Counted from the first letter of the stretch, positions 25,022 through 34,579 are shown. The stretch is 64,000 bases of DNA from VAUL01 sp964603155 (GCA_964603155.1 CAZRTZ010000003.1:42117-106116); one strand, 5' to 3'. Notes: a model not told the origin generated them from the letters alone. Program-made: numbers and translations.

Positions 25022-26701
25022 TTAATTATTAAAAGCTTTATTAACAAACAAGGCGTCATTCGCAAACTTAAACAAAACATCAAAATCAGGCAAAAGCCTT
25101 TGAATTTCAACAAAAGGAATTTGTCCTTTGTAAAGCTCCCTATCATTGTATTCCGTATAAAAATATCTAGTTTTTCGAAGTGTTTCCAACCCGCCCTTGA
25201 TAAGGTCTTCTTCCGCACCCTGCACATCCGCCCAAATGAAATCAATTGCTGCAACCCCCTCCTCACGGCACCATGTATCGAGTTTTTTGGTTTTAACAGT
25301 TATGGCATGCGCAAACGTGCACCAGGGATTAACAATCAGGTGTTCTTTGGGCTGCTTGATAGAACCGGAGAGATCCCAACCCAATGGACGGATAGCTTTC
25401 CACTCGGGAGAGGGTAGTCCATCACTCAAGTGGAACTCCGTCTCACCATCCTTGTCGGAGATAGCCATATCGTGCAACTTGACCCGTCCATCATTGATTC
25501 TGCTTCTAAAAGCCGCCAAAGCCCGTGGATCAGGCTCAAAAGCATAAATCCGCGCTTTATTGAACAATCTCAGGAATTCAAGTGTGTGACTGCCGTTGTT
25601 GCATCCGATCTCAAGAATGACCGGATCTTCTCTAGCAAGAAGTTTTGGCAGCATATTCAGATCAAATTCACCAGGAGTGATTGGCAAAATAGCGCATGCC
25701 GCTAAATTTTCGCATTTCCCCCCTGTTTTAATAGAAAGAAAGATTCGTTTTAAAATAGATAAAATTACCTTATGCATCGCGGCTAACATAAAATTAAATT
25801 TACCTAGCAAGGAAATATGGCTGTCAAAAATATGTGAGATTATAATATTTTTCAAAACTATTTTATTATTAGATTTAAAACCAATTTCACCAACAAGCCT
25901 TTTTACAATAAAATGACCCTTTGCAACAGAAATTCTCTTATTGTAAGAATTTGATAATTTTCCATACAAACATTCATAGTACTCTATCATGGAGTACAAC
26001 CATTGTGTGGTCTGAGTGTAAGATGAGGAATGCACTCTATATCTAGCCAATATTTCATCAACGAACCAGACCTTGCCTCTCTCTGACAACAGAGTGAAAA
26101 GCAAATGGTCTTCTACCTGAAAAGCAAGGGTCTCGTCGAAGCCGCCCAAAGTGTTGACGGCATCCGCAACCATAACCACGGTAAGAGTCGGCATCCAAAC
26201 TGCGTCCTTGATCATGCCATCTACAACATTACCCGATTTGCCGGGAAAACCTGAACCGCACAACAGCGGGAAATCATGTCGCCCTGGAGTTAGTCTCAAT
26301 TCTATGCCCGCGGAGTCAATACTGATTGCCTTGCTGTAGACAATCACTACGTCGGGATTGTCCTCCAGGATTCGCACTTGTCTCTCTAATTTTGCCGGTA
26401 GCCACTCATCATCGCAATCAAGCAAGGCAACATACTTCCCCGAAGCATGTTGCAGCGCAAGGTTCCGGGAGGCGCTGACCCCGCGATTGACGTGACCGGG
26501 GTGTGCAAATGCCTTAATCCGTTCATCGCGTTCGGCCCACTCCTGAATGAGTCGCCAACTGCCGTCCTGAGAACCATCGTCCACCAGCAACAACTCCCAG
26601 TTGGCATAGGATTGGTTGCAAACACTGTTTACAGCAGCATTCAGAAAGCACTCGCCGTTGTAGACAGGAGTCAGAATCGATACCAGAGGACCACTCATCA
26701 A
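25022..26701 (-). CDS. Fusion of family 2 glycosyltransferase and FkbM methyltransferase
   Basis: A 559-residue two-domain protein. Residues 1 to about 250 are a GT2 domain: VSILTPVYNGECFL, LLVDDGSQDGSWRL and the metal-site ALLDCDDEWLP. After a linker of about 90 residues, residues 361-559 are an FkbM methyltransferase with motif I VILEIGCNNGSHTLEF, AFEPDPRAL and DVQGAEEDLIKGG. The C-terminal half and linker are visibly AT-rich compared with the neighbours. A bifunctional enzyme could add a sugar and then methylate it. It overlaps the next GT2 gene by 4 bp. Confidence 0.85.
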   Translation of the reverse strand: MMSGPLVSILTPVYNGECFLNAAVNSVCNQSYANWELLLVDDGSQDGSWRLIQEWAERDERIKAFAHPGHVNRGVSASRNLALQHASGKYVALLDCDDEWLPAKLERQVRILEDNPDVVIVYSKAISIDSAGIELRLTPGRHDFPLLCGSGFPGKSGNVVDGMIKDAVWMPTLTVVMVADAVNTLGGFDETLAFQVEDHLLFTLLSERGKVWFVDEILARYRVHSSSYTQTTQWLYSMIEYYECLYGKLSNSYNKRISVAKGHFIVKRLVGEIGFKSNNKIVLKNIIISHIFDSHISLLGKFNFMLAAMHKVILSILKRIFLSIKTGGKCENLAACAILPITPGEFDLNMLPKLLAREDPVILEIGCNNGSHTLEFLRLFNKARIYAFEPDPRALAAFRSRINDGRVKLHDMAISDKDGETEFHLSDGLPSPEWKAIRPLGWDLSGSIKQPKEHLIVNPWCTFAHAITVKTKKLDTWCREEGVAAIDFIWADVQGAEEDLIKGGLETLRKTRYFYTEYNDRELYKGQIPFVEIQRLLPDFDVLFKFANDALFVNKAFNN

Positions 26702-27525
26702 CCACTCTCCGGGGAGTGGCGCTTCCTCCCTCTCAATAGAGGTAAAAACCTGTACATGACCCCTTTGACCTTATGCCCTAACTGATCGAAACGGAATGGT
26801 GGTCGGAGCGAATTCACATAACCGGAAGGAAGTTCAACCGATCTGCCGCCATATCGTTCACTCACCATTTTCTGCTCGGGAATAAACTTGCGCCAATCCT
26901 GATCCCCCCCCTTCGCTTCCGGATGAAACCGGTAATTGGCAACCGTTTGGTTGATGTGACAGAAACTGCACTCTCGGGCGAATCTCAGCCAAAGATCATA
27001 ATCCATGGCATAAAACAATGCCTCATCAAGCAATCCATGCCGGTCGATCAATTCTTTCTTGAAAAAAACCGCCGGCTGCGTTGGAATCCCGGGAATACGC
27101 CAAAAAGCAAGCAATTCATCGAATCCTCGTGTGACATTGATAATTCGATCAAACACCCGCCCATTTGCCATTACTAGATTACAGTCCCCCATAACTACTT
27201 TCTCGTCGCAGTTACGCATGAAAAAATCAGCAACAACAGCAAAGGCACCTGGCTCGTACCAATCGTCGCTATTGATCCAGGCAATCACATCTCCCGTGGC
27301 CCATCGGAAGCCCTTGTTTAAAGCATCTGACTGCCCCCGATCCTCTTCGGAAACCCATTGCAAATGTCCGTAGCGTTTGAGAATCGAAAGGGTCTGATCG
27401 TTGGATCCCCCGTCGATGATGATATGTTCAAAACAGGGATAGTCCTGGGCAAGAACGCTGGTGATGGCCTGCTCAATGTAGCGCCCTTGGTTGAAGGACG
27501 GGGTAATAACCGAAAATTTCAGCAT
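26698..27525 (-). CDS. Family 2 glycosyltransferase
   Basis: A 275-residue GT-A enzyme. FSVITPSFNQGRYIEQA and IIIDGGSNDQTLSIL form the nucleotide-sugar site, with the metal motif AWINSDDWYEPGAF and the RGQSDALNKGF block of the subgroup that starts with SFNQ. A C-terminal basic tail may touch the membrane. It is coupled by a 4-bp overlap to the GT2-FkbM fusion downstream. Confidence 0.88.
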   Translation of the reverse strand: MLKFSVITPSFNQGRYIEQAITSVLAQDYPCFEHIIIDGGSNDQTLSILKRYGHLQWVSEEDRGQSDALNKGFRWATGDVIAWINSDDWYEPGAFAVVADFFMRNCDEKVVMGDCNLVMANGRVFDRIINVTRGFDELLAFWRIPGIPTQPAVFFKKELIDRHGLLDEALFYAMDYDLWLRFARECSFCHINQTVANYRFHPEAKGGDQDWRKFIPEQKMVSERYGGRSVELPSGYVNSLRPPFRFDQLGHKVKGVMYRFLPLLRGRKRHSPESG

Positions 27526-27543
27526 ATTGGGAGCAGTTCCTGC

Positions 27544-28347
27544 CTACCGCTTCCTGCGGCACAGAAGAAGCGCATCTTCAAAAGAGACCTTCGGGAAAAC
27601 CTGGAGTTTCCCGCCAGGAGTTGCGTCATAGATATTACGGCCTCTTCTGACAAAATGAAATTTAGCCATGCGGTAAGACAACTCGGATGCTTCCAGATCA
27701 GGCAAATCCCACTTCTTGCCGGCAAAGTAGCCACGGTCGAAATGGTTGGGGTCCTCCCCGGAAAGCAACTGCCGCTCATTGGGGGCTCCCTGTGCCACGA
27801 AATTATGATCGACGCCTACGAGAAAGACATTCTTGAACCCCATGAAATAAGCCAGCTCCATTGCCACGAAGGTCACCGTATACCCTTCATTGACTTCATC
27901 TGTTGGCTCGGAGCAGAACATGACGGGGCCACCGGTATAAAGATAATGTATATGCTCAAGCTTTTTGATCAGGTGGCGCGCATGCCGATAGGATAGGAAT
28001 GTATGGCAGGGGAGCTCCTCTATTTCTCTGGCGCTTTGTTCAATGACCAACTGATTGACGGCGACGTGATATGTCGGCCTGAATGTGGAACGCCCAAATA
28101 ACATGAAAATCTTGTTCAGACCGAATGAGTGATAGTCATTCAAACGTTCCAGATCAATTTTGTTCAATGACGGTCCGTTACCAAGGATGAAACAATCTTC
28201 GCCATGATGGATATTACTGAACCGATTCAGTTCCCGTGCATACCTTAACCGCCACCAGACAAACGCCGGGTCTCTGCGCCTCTGTATCAATCTGGCGATC
28301 GTGTCAAGGTAGCCGCCCACAGTCAGGTCTCGGTGGACAAGCGGCAC
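27544..28347 (-). CDS. DUF115 (MptE-like/Maf-related) protein, copy 1
   Basis: A 267-residue protein of the DUF115 family. The signature CFILGNGPSLNKIDLERL (residues about 52-69) and a late FLVGVDHNF block are shared with the copy at 36621-37475. Larger DUF115 proteins include the Maf flagellin glycosyltransferases; the archaeal MptE acts on pterin diphosphate. Short forms like this occur in polysaccharide clusters without assigned activity. Its 5' end overlaps the 3' end of the SDR gene by 25 bp. Confidence 0.8.
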   Translation of the reverse strand: MPLVHRDLTVGGYLDTIARLIQRRRDPAFVWWRLRYARELNRFSNIHHGEDCFILGNGPSLNKIDLERLNDYHSFGLNKIFMLFGRSTFRPTYHVAVNQLVIEQSAREIEELPCHTFLSYRHARHLIKKLEHIHYLYTGGPVMFCSEPTDEVNEGYTVTFVAMELAYFMGFKNVFLVGVDHNFVAQGAPNERQLLSGEDPNHFDRGYFAGKKWDLPDLEASELSYRMAKFHFVRRGRNIYDATPGGKLQVFPKVSFEDALLLCRRKR

Positions 28348-29063
28348 AGCGCGCCGCCATCAGCGACAAGAAACGATCCCGTAATGAATCCGGCGCGTTG
28401 ATTGTCCGCGAGAAAAAGGATCGATTCGGCTATCTCTTCAGGTTTACCAACCCGTCCCAACAATTGCCGGGCGGCAAAATCTTTCATGGCCACTTCATTA
28501 TTGGCGTCTACACGAGCCAAACCGGCTTCGAGCATCGGGGTAGAGGTCGCTCCGGGATGCACCCCATTTACTCGAATCCCGGCCGGGGCAAACTCCAAGG
28601 CCGCCGCACGCGTCAAAGCCTCCAGTCCACCCTTGCTGGCAGCATAGGCGGCGATGCCGACGGAGGTGGCACGCGCATGAATCGAACCGACGTTGATAAT
28701 TGTTCCGCCCGTGACCTGCAGAAGAGGATAGGCATACTTCATTGTCAAAAACGCCCCGCGCAGATTGACGGCCATGACTTCATCCCACTCCGCCGAGGTT
28801 GTCTCCAGCACCGGCTTGCATATTTGCCGGGCAGCATTGTTGACCAATGCGTCGATATTTTCCCCGCGGGCGCCGAAGGAGGCAAAAAAACGCGCGACTT
28901 CGGCTTCATTCGCCAAGTCAACCATAGTGAAGTTGCAGTCACCCGCCAAATCCTCCGGGGCGATGCAATCAATCCCGAAAACCCGCCACCCGTGGTGGTG
29001 GAAAAGTCTGGCGGAGGCGCTACCAATCCCGCCACTCACACCAGTGATCACTACGGTTTTCAT
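28323..29063 (-). CDS. Short-chain dehydrogenase/reductase
   Basis: A 246-residue classical SDR. Seen: TGVSGGIGSASA (TGxxxGIG, residues 7-14), VNNAARQ (NNAG-type), the serine in VGSIHARA, and the active-site YAASK. The start at 29063 has a GGAGGGGG seven bases upstream and matches the family; the frame is open to 29126. It overlaps the hydroxyacid dehydrogenase gene by 4 bp. Within its cassette it should oxidise or reduce a sugar-like or hydroxyacid intermediate, but the substrate cannot be read. Confidence 0.88.
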   Translation of the reverse strand: MKTVVITGVSGGIGSASARLFHHHGWRVFGIDCIAPEDLAGDCNFTMVDLANEAEVARFFASFGARGENIDALVNNAARQICKPVLETTSAEWDEVMAVNLRGAFLTMKYAYPLLQVTGGTIINVGSIHARATSVGIAAYAASKGGLEALTRAAALEFAPAGIRVNGVHPGATSTPMLEAGLARVDANNEVAMKDFAARQLLGRVGKPEEIAESILFLADNQRAGFITGSFLVADGGALCRLSTET

Positions 29064-30007
29064 AGCGACACCCCCTCCAAAACGGAAAAGAGATTTGCGA
29101 TCGTGTTTTGGTGAACCCTTTCCCATGCACGAGGGCTGCTGTTCGAATTGTGCGGAGCGAGCAGCACATTGTCCAGGGTGCGCAGGGGGCTGTCGAGGGG
29201 CAAGGGCTCTTCTTCAAACACGTCCAAAGCCGCGCCAGCAACCAGACCGCCACGCAAAGCATTAACCAAGGCCGGTTCATCGACAACCGCCCCTCGCGCC
29301 AGATTGATCAGCACAGCTCCGTGTTTCATTCGTCTGAATTCGTCAGCGCCGAGCAAATGATGGCTGGTTGGATTCAGATCACAGTTGACGGTGACGAAAT
29401 CAGCTTCCTTGAGCAGCCGCTCCTTTTCAACCATCAGCATGCCGGTTTCACCGAGAAAGTCTGCCGGCATCGCCACCGGATCGTTACCATAGAGCCGCAT
29501 CCCGAAGGCTGCCGCACGCCGGGCTACGGCTTTGCCAATTCGACCAACACCGATGATACCGAGAGTCGTCTCCGCAAGGGCCCGCCCAGGAATTTTTTCC
29601 CAGGAGCCGCCCTTCATCTGTCTGTCCATCCAGGGCAACTGGCGGGCGAAGGCGAGGACGTAGCCCATGACCGAATCGGCGACGGGGTCTGTGAAGGCAT
29701 CAAGAGTGTTCCTGACCACCACGCCAAACTCGTGGCACGCTTCGTGGTCAAACGAATCAATTCCGGTGCCCCACTTGGAAATAACCTTCAGACGCGGAGC
29801 CGCCTGCGCCAGCACCTTGCGAGTGAATCGGTCATCCCCGGCAATGACTCCATCAATCTCACCGACCAAGGTCAGCAGTTCAGCCTCGGACAACCTTTCC
29901 TTGACAACAGGAACAATGATCTCGGCGCCGTGAACAGCAAAAATTGGCCGGTACTGCTCGACAACCGGCTGGAAATAGGGGGCCGACACCAGGATACGCC
30001 ACTTCAT
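29060..30007 (-). CDS. D-isomer-specific 2-hydroxyacid dehydrogenase, copy 1
   Basis: A 315-residue NAD-dependent enzyme of the SerA/GyaR type. The Rossmann motif is LGIIGVGRIGKAVA; catalytic residues are visible as Arg in NLARGAVVDE, Glu in FEEEPLP, and His in LLAPHNSN. The start at 30007 (MKWRILVSAPYF) is preferred; the upstream frame (to 30088) overlaps the cytidylyltransferase. It overlaps the cytidylyltransferase and the SDR by 4 bp each. A phosphoglycerate-dehydrogenase-like enzyme in a glycan cluster suggests synthesis of a modified hydroxy acid, possibly a sugar acid. Confidence 0.9.
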   Translation of the reverse strand: MKWRILVSAPYFQPVVEQYRPIFAVHGAEIIVPVVKERLSEAELLTLVGEIDGVIAGDDRFTRKVLAQAAPRLKVISKWGTGIDSFDHEACHEFGVVVRNTLDAFTDPVADSVMGYVLAFARQLPWMDRQMKGGSWEKIPGRALAETTLGIIGVGRIGKAVARRAAAFGMRLYGNDPVAMPADFLGETGMLMVEKERLLKEADFVTVNCDLNPTSHHLLGADEFRRMKHGAVLINLARGAVVDEPALVNALRGGLVAGAALDVFEEEPLPLDSPLRTLDNVLLAPHNSNSSPRAWERVHQNTIANLFSVLEGVSL

Positions 30008-30699
30008 GGGCTTGCTCCTTGAGATTGCTCCCGGGCCCGGAAAAGCAGTTCGGCGATTTGGAAATCTTCTTCTACGTCGATATCCCACGATTCGAACTGG
30101 TTCATTTCGAAGAGCAGCGGCCGACTGCCAATCCGGTTGTTCCGCCGGACAAACCCTTCACGGCTGAATATGTAGAGGCAGGAGTTCTCTTCGAAGACCG
30201 GCGGCAAGTCCTGGGTACGCAACAGGTGAGCGGGATCATGGTTGAGCGGTCGCCCCTCAGCATCCCACAGGCGGGTCTGCAGGCGCTTGACAGAAAAGAG
30301 CGAATCGTGCTGAGGAATCGACCCGATAAAGGCCTCGATCGCCCTGGTCACGGTGGCCGTCGTCAGCAAAGGGTTGGTGCTGTGCGTTTGCAGGTAGTAG
30401 TCGGCCGTAACCCGTGCCGTGGTCTGCATCAGTACATCGTTCATCGGGATATTACCGTTGCGCAGATGCTTCGGGCGCTCCAGCAAACGAGTTCCGGGAA
30501 ATGCCGCTGCCGCATCGTCCATGATTGCCTGACTGTCAGTGTCGATCACCACACCGGCAAGCAAAGGACAAGCAATCAACGTGTGCATGACGTGATGATA
30601 AAGAGGCACGCCGGCAAAAGAACGATAGTTTTTCCCAGGAACCCGTTCACTGTCATGACGCATCGGCAGAAGTGCGACGATCTGCGGCCACGGCGACAT
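30004..30699 (-). CDS. NeuA-like cytidylyltransferase, copy 1
   Basis: A 231-residue enzyme of the CMP-acylneuraminate/CMP-Kdo synthetase family. The CTP-binding signature is LLPMRHDSERVPGKN near the N-terminus (R-x-x-S-x-R...K-N). QTHSTNPLLTTATVTRAI and the late ESWDIDVEEDFQIAE are typical. It activates an acidic sugar or other hydroxyacid with CTP; the substrate is unknown. It lies 5 bp after the cyclase gene and 4 bp into the dehydrogenase, a tight co-translated set. Confidence 0.85.
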   Translation of the reverse strand: MSPWPQIVALLPMRHDSERVPGKNYRSFAGVPLYHHVMHTLIACPLLAGVVIDTDSQAIMDDAAAAFPGTRLLERPKHLRNGNIPMNDVLMQTTARVTADYYLQTHSTNPLLTTATVTRAIEAFIGSIPQHDSLFSVKRLQTRLWDAEGRPLNHDPAHLLRTQDLPPVFEENSCLYIFSREGFVRRNNRIGSRPLLFEMNQFESWDIDVEEDFQIAELLFRAREQSQGASP

Positions 30700-30704
30700 G
30701 GTCT

Positions 30705-31361
30705 TTACTCCTCTGCGAGCTCGGAATTCAAGGTCCGGAGAAGAGCCCTAGCCGGAGCCCCTTCCGCGCCGACAAGTTTCAGCGGCAGACAAAGCAGTTC
30801 ATGGTCGCCGGACGCAACCCCATCGAGATTCAGCCCCTCGAGGACAACCACCCCGCCTTTGAGGAGGATATGATGGACCTCCGGCCCGGCGCCGAAAAGT
30901 TGCACCGAAAGATAATCGACCCCAAGCAGGCGCACTCCCCGTTCTACCACCCAGGTCGCTGCATCCTCACTCAACGCCACATAGTCCCGGGCAAATGCAT
31001 GAGTCGGGTCGCGCCAGCGAGACGAATTGCCGGTATGCAAAAGCAGCCTCTCGGTCCGGGGCGGAAGACCGAGGGACTCCAGTTCTGCAGCGGTGATCAC
31101 CTTACAGTGCGGCAGGCAGGCGACCACGGCCGGACCGACAAGCACGTCAGGGAGCAGGTCGTCAACCGCCGCTCCTCCCTGCACAAAATGAAGCGGCGCA
31201 TCAACATGGGTACCGAAATGCACCCCGCAGTTCATGACCGATTCATTTACTTCGTCCCCATGGTCCAGGGACTTGACACGTTCCAAACGGAAACCAGGGC
31301 TCCCCGGCCAACAGGCAAGGTCGGCACGCAGCGGTAGGGAAATATCGATAAAACGACTCAA
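30705..31361 (-). CDS. Cyclase-family metalloenzyme (kynurenine formamidase-like fold)
   Basis: A 218-residue protein. The metal-binding HFGTHVDAPLHF (HxGTHxDxPxH) is the signature of the KynB/cyclase family. The start FIDISLPLRADLACWPGSP and the later LLGVDYLSVQ are family features. Members hydrolyse amides or lactones, among others. In this cluster it may act on a lactone or amide of an acidic sugar. It overlaps the upstream GT2 gene by 4 bp. Confidence 0.88.
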   Translation of the reverse strand: MSRFIDISLPLRADLACWPGSPGFRLERVKSLDHGDEVNESVMNCGVHFGTHVDAPLHFVQGGAAVDDLLPDVLVGPAVVACLPHCKVITAAELESLGLPPRTERLLLHTGNSSRWRDPTHAFARDYVALSEDAATWVVERGVRLLGVDYLSVQLFGAGPEVHHILLKGGVVVLEGLNLDGVASGDHELLCLPLKLVGAEGAPARALLRTLNSELAEE

Positions 31362-32338
31362 TCATCCTCCCGGTCAGGCAGCGCACCATAGTCGATGCGG
31401 TGGCGCACCGTTTCCGATTCGATAGTACGGGGTCCTGCCGTAGCCAGTTCGTTCGGGTAATAGAATTTCTGCCTGAGTTGCCGGGTCACTGCACCATGCT
31501 GTGCAAACCCGCGGTATGTTCCCCAAAACTGCATGCAGCGGAAAACCATTATACCGGGGAGGCTCTGCCAAAGCACGCCCTGTCGTGCGGCATGAAAGAG
31601 ATCGCTGACCACGTTCTGGCTCAGCCGATGGATAAAATCGAGCAGTCCGAACCGTTCTTCCGGGAAGATCCTTTTGAGGGCGATTGCCTCGCGCCGATAC
31701 CGGTTCAAAAGCAGTTGCGGCCGCTCGTTGTGAACGTGGACAACCTCCGCCTGCGCCTCGTAAGCGATCCGGTAGCCCGCCCCCATCGCCTGTCTGGCCC
31801 ACGCCAGGTCTTCAAGCCCGGTCAGGGTTTCGTCGTAGGGGAAGCGCTCCCACAGGGAACGGCGGACCGCCGCATTGGCGTTATTGCAGAACGGGTGATC
31901 CTGATTCGAGTCGGATTTTTCCGGAAACCACTTGCGCAGCACCTGGTTCTCCGCAAAGTTCGCGAGTTCATTGCCGACCTGCCGGCCATAGACAAGGGCA
32001 ACCTTTTCGTTAGCAAACGGTGCCAGGAGACGTTCGAGCCAATCCCTGTGCAGCGGATAAACGTGTGCGCTGGCCAGCACCAACAGGTCGCCGGTTGCGG
32101 CGCTGCAGCCGACATTCAGGGCATAACCGAACGAAAAGTCCTCCCGGTTGATCGAAATGATCTTGACTGGATAGCGGGAGGCGATCGCCAGGGTCGCATC
32201 AGTCGACCCGGAATCGACCACGATGACCTCCACCCCGGAGACGGTCTGCTGGCCGATCCCCTCCAGAAGCCTGCCGATATGATGCTCTTCGTTACAGCAG
32301 CGAATGATGATGGACACTCTGCCCAGGCCGCTAGCCAT
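31358..32338 (-). CDS. Family 2 glycosyltransferase
   Basis: A 326-residue GT-A enzyme. The nucleotide site VSIIIRCCNEEHHIGRLL, VIVVDSGSTDATLAI and the metal-binding-like VLASAHVYPL are seen; LEDLAWARQAMGAGYRI follows. The start at 32338 (MASGLGRVS) has GGGGGCC just upstream; the frame remains open to 32428 but would overlap the WbsX gene more deeply. Similar proteins are annotated as rhamnosyltransferases in O-antigen clusters. Confidence 0.85.
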   Translation of the reverse strand: MASGLGRVSIIIRCCNEEHHIGRLLEGIGQQTVSGVEVIVVDSGSTDATLAIASRYPVKIISINREDFSFGYALNVGCSAATGDLLVLASAHVYPLHRDWLERLLAPFANEKVALVYGRQVGNELANFAENQVLRKWFPEKSDSNQDHPFCNNANAAVRRSLWERFPYDETLTGLEDLAWARQAMGAGYRIAYEAQAEVVHVHNERPQLLLNRYRREAIALKRIFPEERFGLLDFIHRLSQNVVSDLFHAARQGVLWQSLPGIMVFRCMQFWGTYRGFAQHGAVTRQLRQKFYYPNELATAGPRTIESETVRHRIDYGALPDREDD

Positions 32339-33428
32339 GCCGGCCCCCAATCTCATCGCGAACCACTTCAAGATACGCCCGGCCGTGGCTACGGTCCGGT
32401 TCCAGATAATTTCCCTCCGCCCACTCATTCCAAGATTTCACGAAAAGAATTCGGTATGCGGCCGGCTTGTGCGCAACCCGGGCAATGGCCTCCCGAACAT
32501 GTTCCCTGAACAATTGCGGGGTAGCTCCGGTCAGGACGATCCCCCGACTGCCCAATCGCGGCGTGCTGTCCCAACCGGTGACAATAGCGGGGAATTCGTT
32601 GACAGGAATCTCGCCCTGCTTGAGGAAATATTTCATGGCAGCATGGTAGGAATGAACCTGCGGGCGACCAACCAATTCGCGCAGGGGGATAAGCAGCTTC
32701 CGCAGGGCGGGGTTGCCCCATGCTCCGCGAAAGGCGATTTGCCGGTGATAGGAATAGGCCGTCGCATCAAAGCCATATTGCGTGCAGTCCCCGGGATCGA
32801 TTCCTTCCCCCACCAGGTAGAGGCCTTTGAGGCCGGCGGCATGCGCCAATTCCCGCCACAAATCGAGAAGACCTCTCACTCCGGGGATGTGGGCCGGATG
32901 GTAAATATAATAAAGCGGCTTGCCGTCTATGGTGATATAGCGCGGGTCGGAAAAGGCTTTCAACAGATAGTCAAAATGCTCCCTGGCATCGACCTCGCCC
33001 GGATAGGTTTGCCGGGCCAGAATCTTGCCCTGGGATCCGAACCAAACGCCCACCCAGTCATGATTGGCCCAACCGAGGCAAAAAGGGAAATCCGGCTGAC
33101 CGGAGGCGAGTACCTCGTCGAAAGGCCGTTGCAGCAATCGCCGCCCCCCACCGAGCCAATAGTGCCAGTAGCAGAATCCTTCAATACCATGCTCGCGGGC
33201 CAGGGCCGCCTGGGCAGCGCGGATCTCCGGCAAACGCAAATCGTAAAAGCCCAACTCGCCGGGCAGCCGCGGCTGTTCATGCCCCCGGAACATCGGCCTG
33301 GCTTTGGCCACCGAAACCCATTCGGTAAATCCCGGACCCCACCATTCGTCGTTTTCGCGTACGGGGTGATATTGGGGAAGATAGAAAGCGATCAGACGGG
33401 CTGATGGCGTGGCATCATGGGTCATCAC
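32331..33428 (-). CDS. WbsX-like glycosyltransferase or GH99-like protein
   Basis: A 365-residue protein of the WbsX family. AFYLPQYHPVRENDEWWG and the following GPGFTEWVSVAKARPMF are nearly invariant in the family, as is FVKSWNEWAEGNYLEPD near the C-terminus. Database families place it near glycoside hydrolase 99; in O-antigen clusters it is usually called a lipopolysaccharide biosynthesis protein or glycosyltransferase. Catalysis is not settled. It is packed between a GT2 (8-bp overlap) and a GT4 gene (4-bp overlap). Confidence 0.88.
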   Translation of the reverse strand: MMTHDATPSARLIAFYLPQYHPVRENDEWWGPGFTEWVSVAKARPMFRGHEQPRLPGELGFYDLRLPEIRAAQAALAREHGIEGFCYWHYWLGGGRRLLQRPFDEVLASGQPDFPFCLGWANHDWVGVWFGSQGKILARQTYPGEVDAREHFDYLLKAFSDPRYITIDGKPLYYIYHPAHIPGVRGLLDLWRELAHAAGLKGLYLVGEGIDPGDCTQYGFDATAYSYHRQIAFRGAWGNPALRKLLIPLRELVGRPQVHSYHAAMKYFLKQGEIPVNEFPAIVTGWDSTPRLGSRGIVLTGATPQLFREHVREAIARVAHKPAAYRILFVKSWNEWAEGNYLEPDRSHGRAYLEVVRDEIGGRHG

Positions 33429-34579
33429 GGCCCCTTATCGAATTCGCGGATGATCCGGTAGATTCTCTCAGCGCCGGCAGCTACATCATGACGCCCCCTA
33501 GCCCTGTTGGCGGCTGACTCACCCAAGCGGCGGCGCAGCAGGGGATCTTCGTAAAGTACCGCGATTTTTCGGGCCATGGCCGGCAGATCGAGATACGGGA
33601 CGACGAAACCCGCATCCTCCTGGACAAATTCCGGCATACCGCCGGCATTGGCGAAGCACAGCACCGGCTTGCCGAGCGCTGCCGCCTCCAGGCCGGCAAG
33701 GGGGAACGAGTCCTCCCGCGAGACCAGGGCAAAGAGGTCACCGGCGGCGAAATAATCCAGCGGATTGGCAACCTCGCCGCTGAAATGCACCTGCCCCGAG
33801 AGGCCCAGGTGTTCGACGTCGTGCAGGATGTTCCGGCGCTCCTCGGCATGCTGCCAGCCGCCGACCCATAGAAAGTGGGGTGGCCGTCCCGGGGCAAGAT
33901 CACGCAAATGCGATGCCAGCAAGACAAACAGGTCCTTCCCCTTGCACCAGCTTTCATGCCCCGAGCCCAGAACCACGAGCGAATCGTCAGGAATCCCCAG
34001 CCGCTCGCGAATCCCCTCCGGATTGGCCGAGATTCCCCGGGTGGGGATAAAGCTGTGCACAACCTCCACCCTGTCAACCGGAATCCCATGATGCGCTACC
34101 AAGTTGTCCCTGACTGCCCCTGATGCAGCGACATAGCGATCTGTGTGCCGTTTCACCCGCTCGAAATTCTGCTCGCCGGCGTGACTGATCCAACGATCCA
34201 ACTCGTGGACGTGGGTCACCACGGGACACCCGGGAGGGGCAACAACTTCAAGAACATCGCCCAGCATCACGGTATTGGCATAAACCAGATCATAATCGCC
34301 GCCCCGACCATTCTTCCGGAGGGGCAACAACCCCGCCAGCTTTCCCGCCGCTGAGCCAAGGGGCTGCAACAGACATTTCACCACTCCGGCTCGGGCCGGT
34401 TGTGTAACTGGAGTGTAAAGCGGCGCCAGCGCCGCGAAATCGGCACACAGCGGCCCCTTGCCGGCAAGCAGTACCTCACAGGAAATATCAGTATTCGCCT
34501 TGAGCCAGCGTAACAGGCTCAGGAGCAACAGCACGGCACCGGACCGGCTGGCGGAGTGCGAGATGAACAGGACTTTCAT
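33425..34579 (-). CDS. Family 4 glycosyltransferase
   Basis: A 384-residue GT-B enzyme. The N-terminal domain begins VLFISHSASRSGAVLLL (the glycine-rich donor loop with SGA), and the C-terminal domain has FLWVGGWQHAEERRN and the E-x7-E motif in VSREDSFPLAGLEAAALGKPVLCF. Acidic residue spacing is intact, so it should be active as a retaining enzyme. It lies in the minus-strand run between WbsX and two GT2 genes. Confidence 0.92.
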   Translation of the reverse strand: MKVLFISHSASRSGAVLLLLSLLRWLKANTDISCEVLLAGKGPLCADFAALAPLYTPVTQPARAGVVKCLLQPLGSAAGKLAGLLPLRKNGRGGDYDLVYANTVMLGDVLEVVAPPGCPVVTHVHELDRWISHAGEQNFERVKRHTDRYVAASGAVRDNLVAHHGIPVDRVEVVHSFIPTRGISANPEGIRERLGIPDDSLVVLGSGHESWCKGKDLFVLLASHLRDLAPGRPPHFLWVGGWQHAEERRNILHDVEHLGLSGQVHFSGEVANPLDYFAAGDLFALVSREDSFPLAGLEAAALGKPVLCFANAGGMPEFVQEDAGFVVPYLDLPAMARKIAVLYEDPLLRRRLGESAANRARGRHDVAAGAERIYRIIREFDKGP

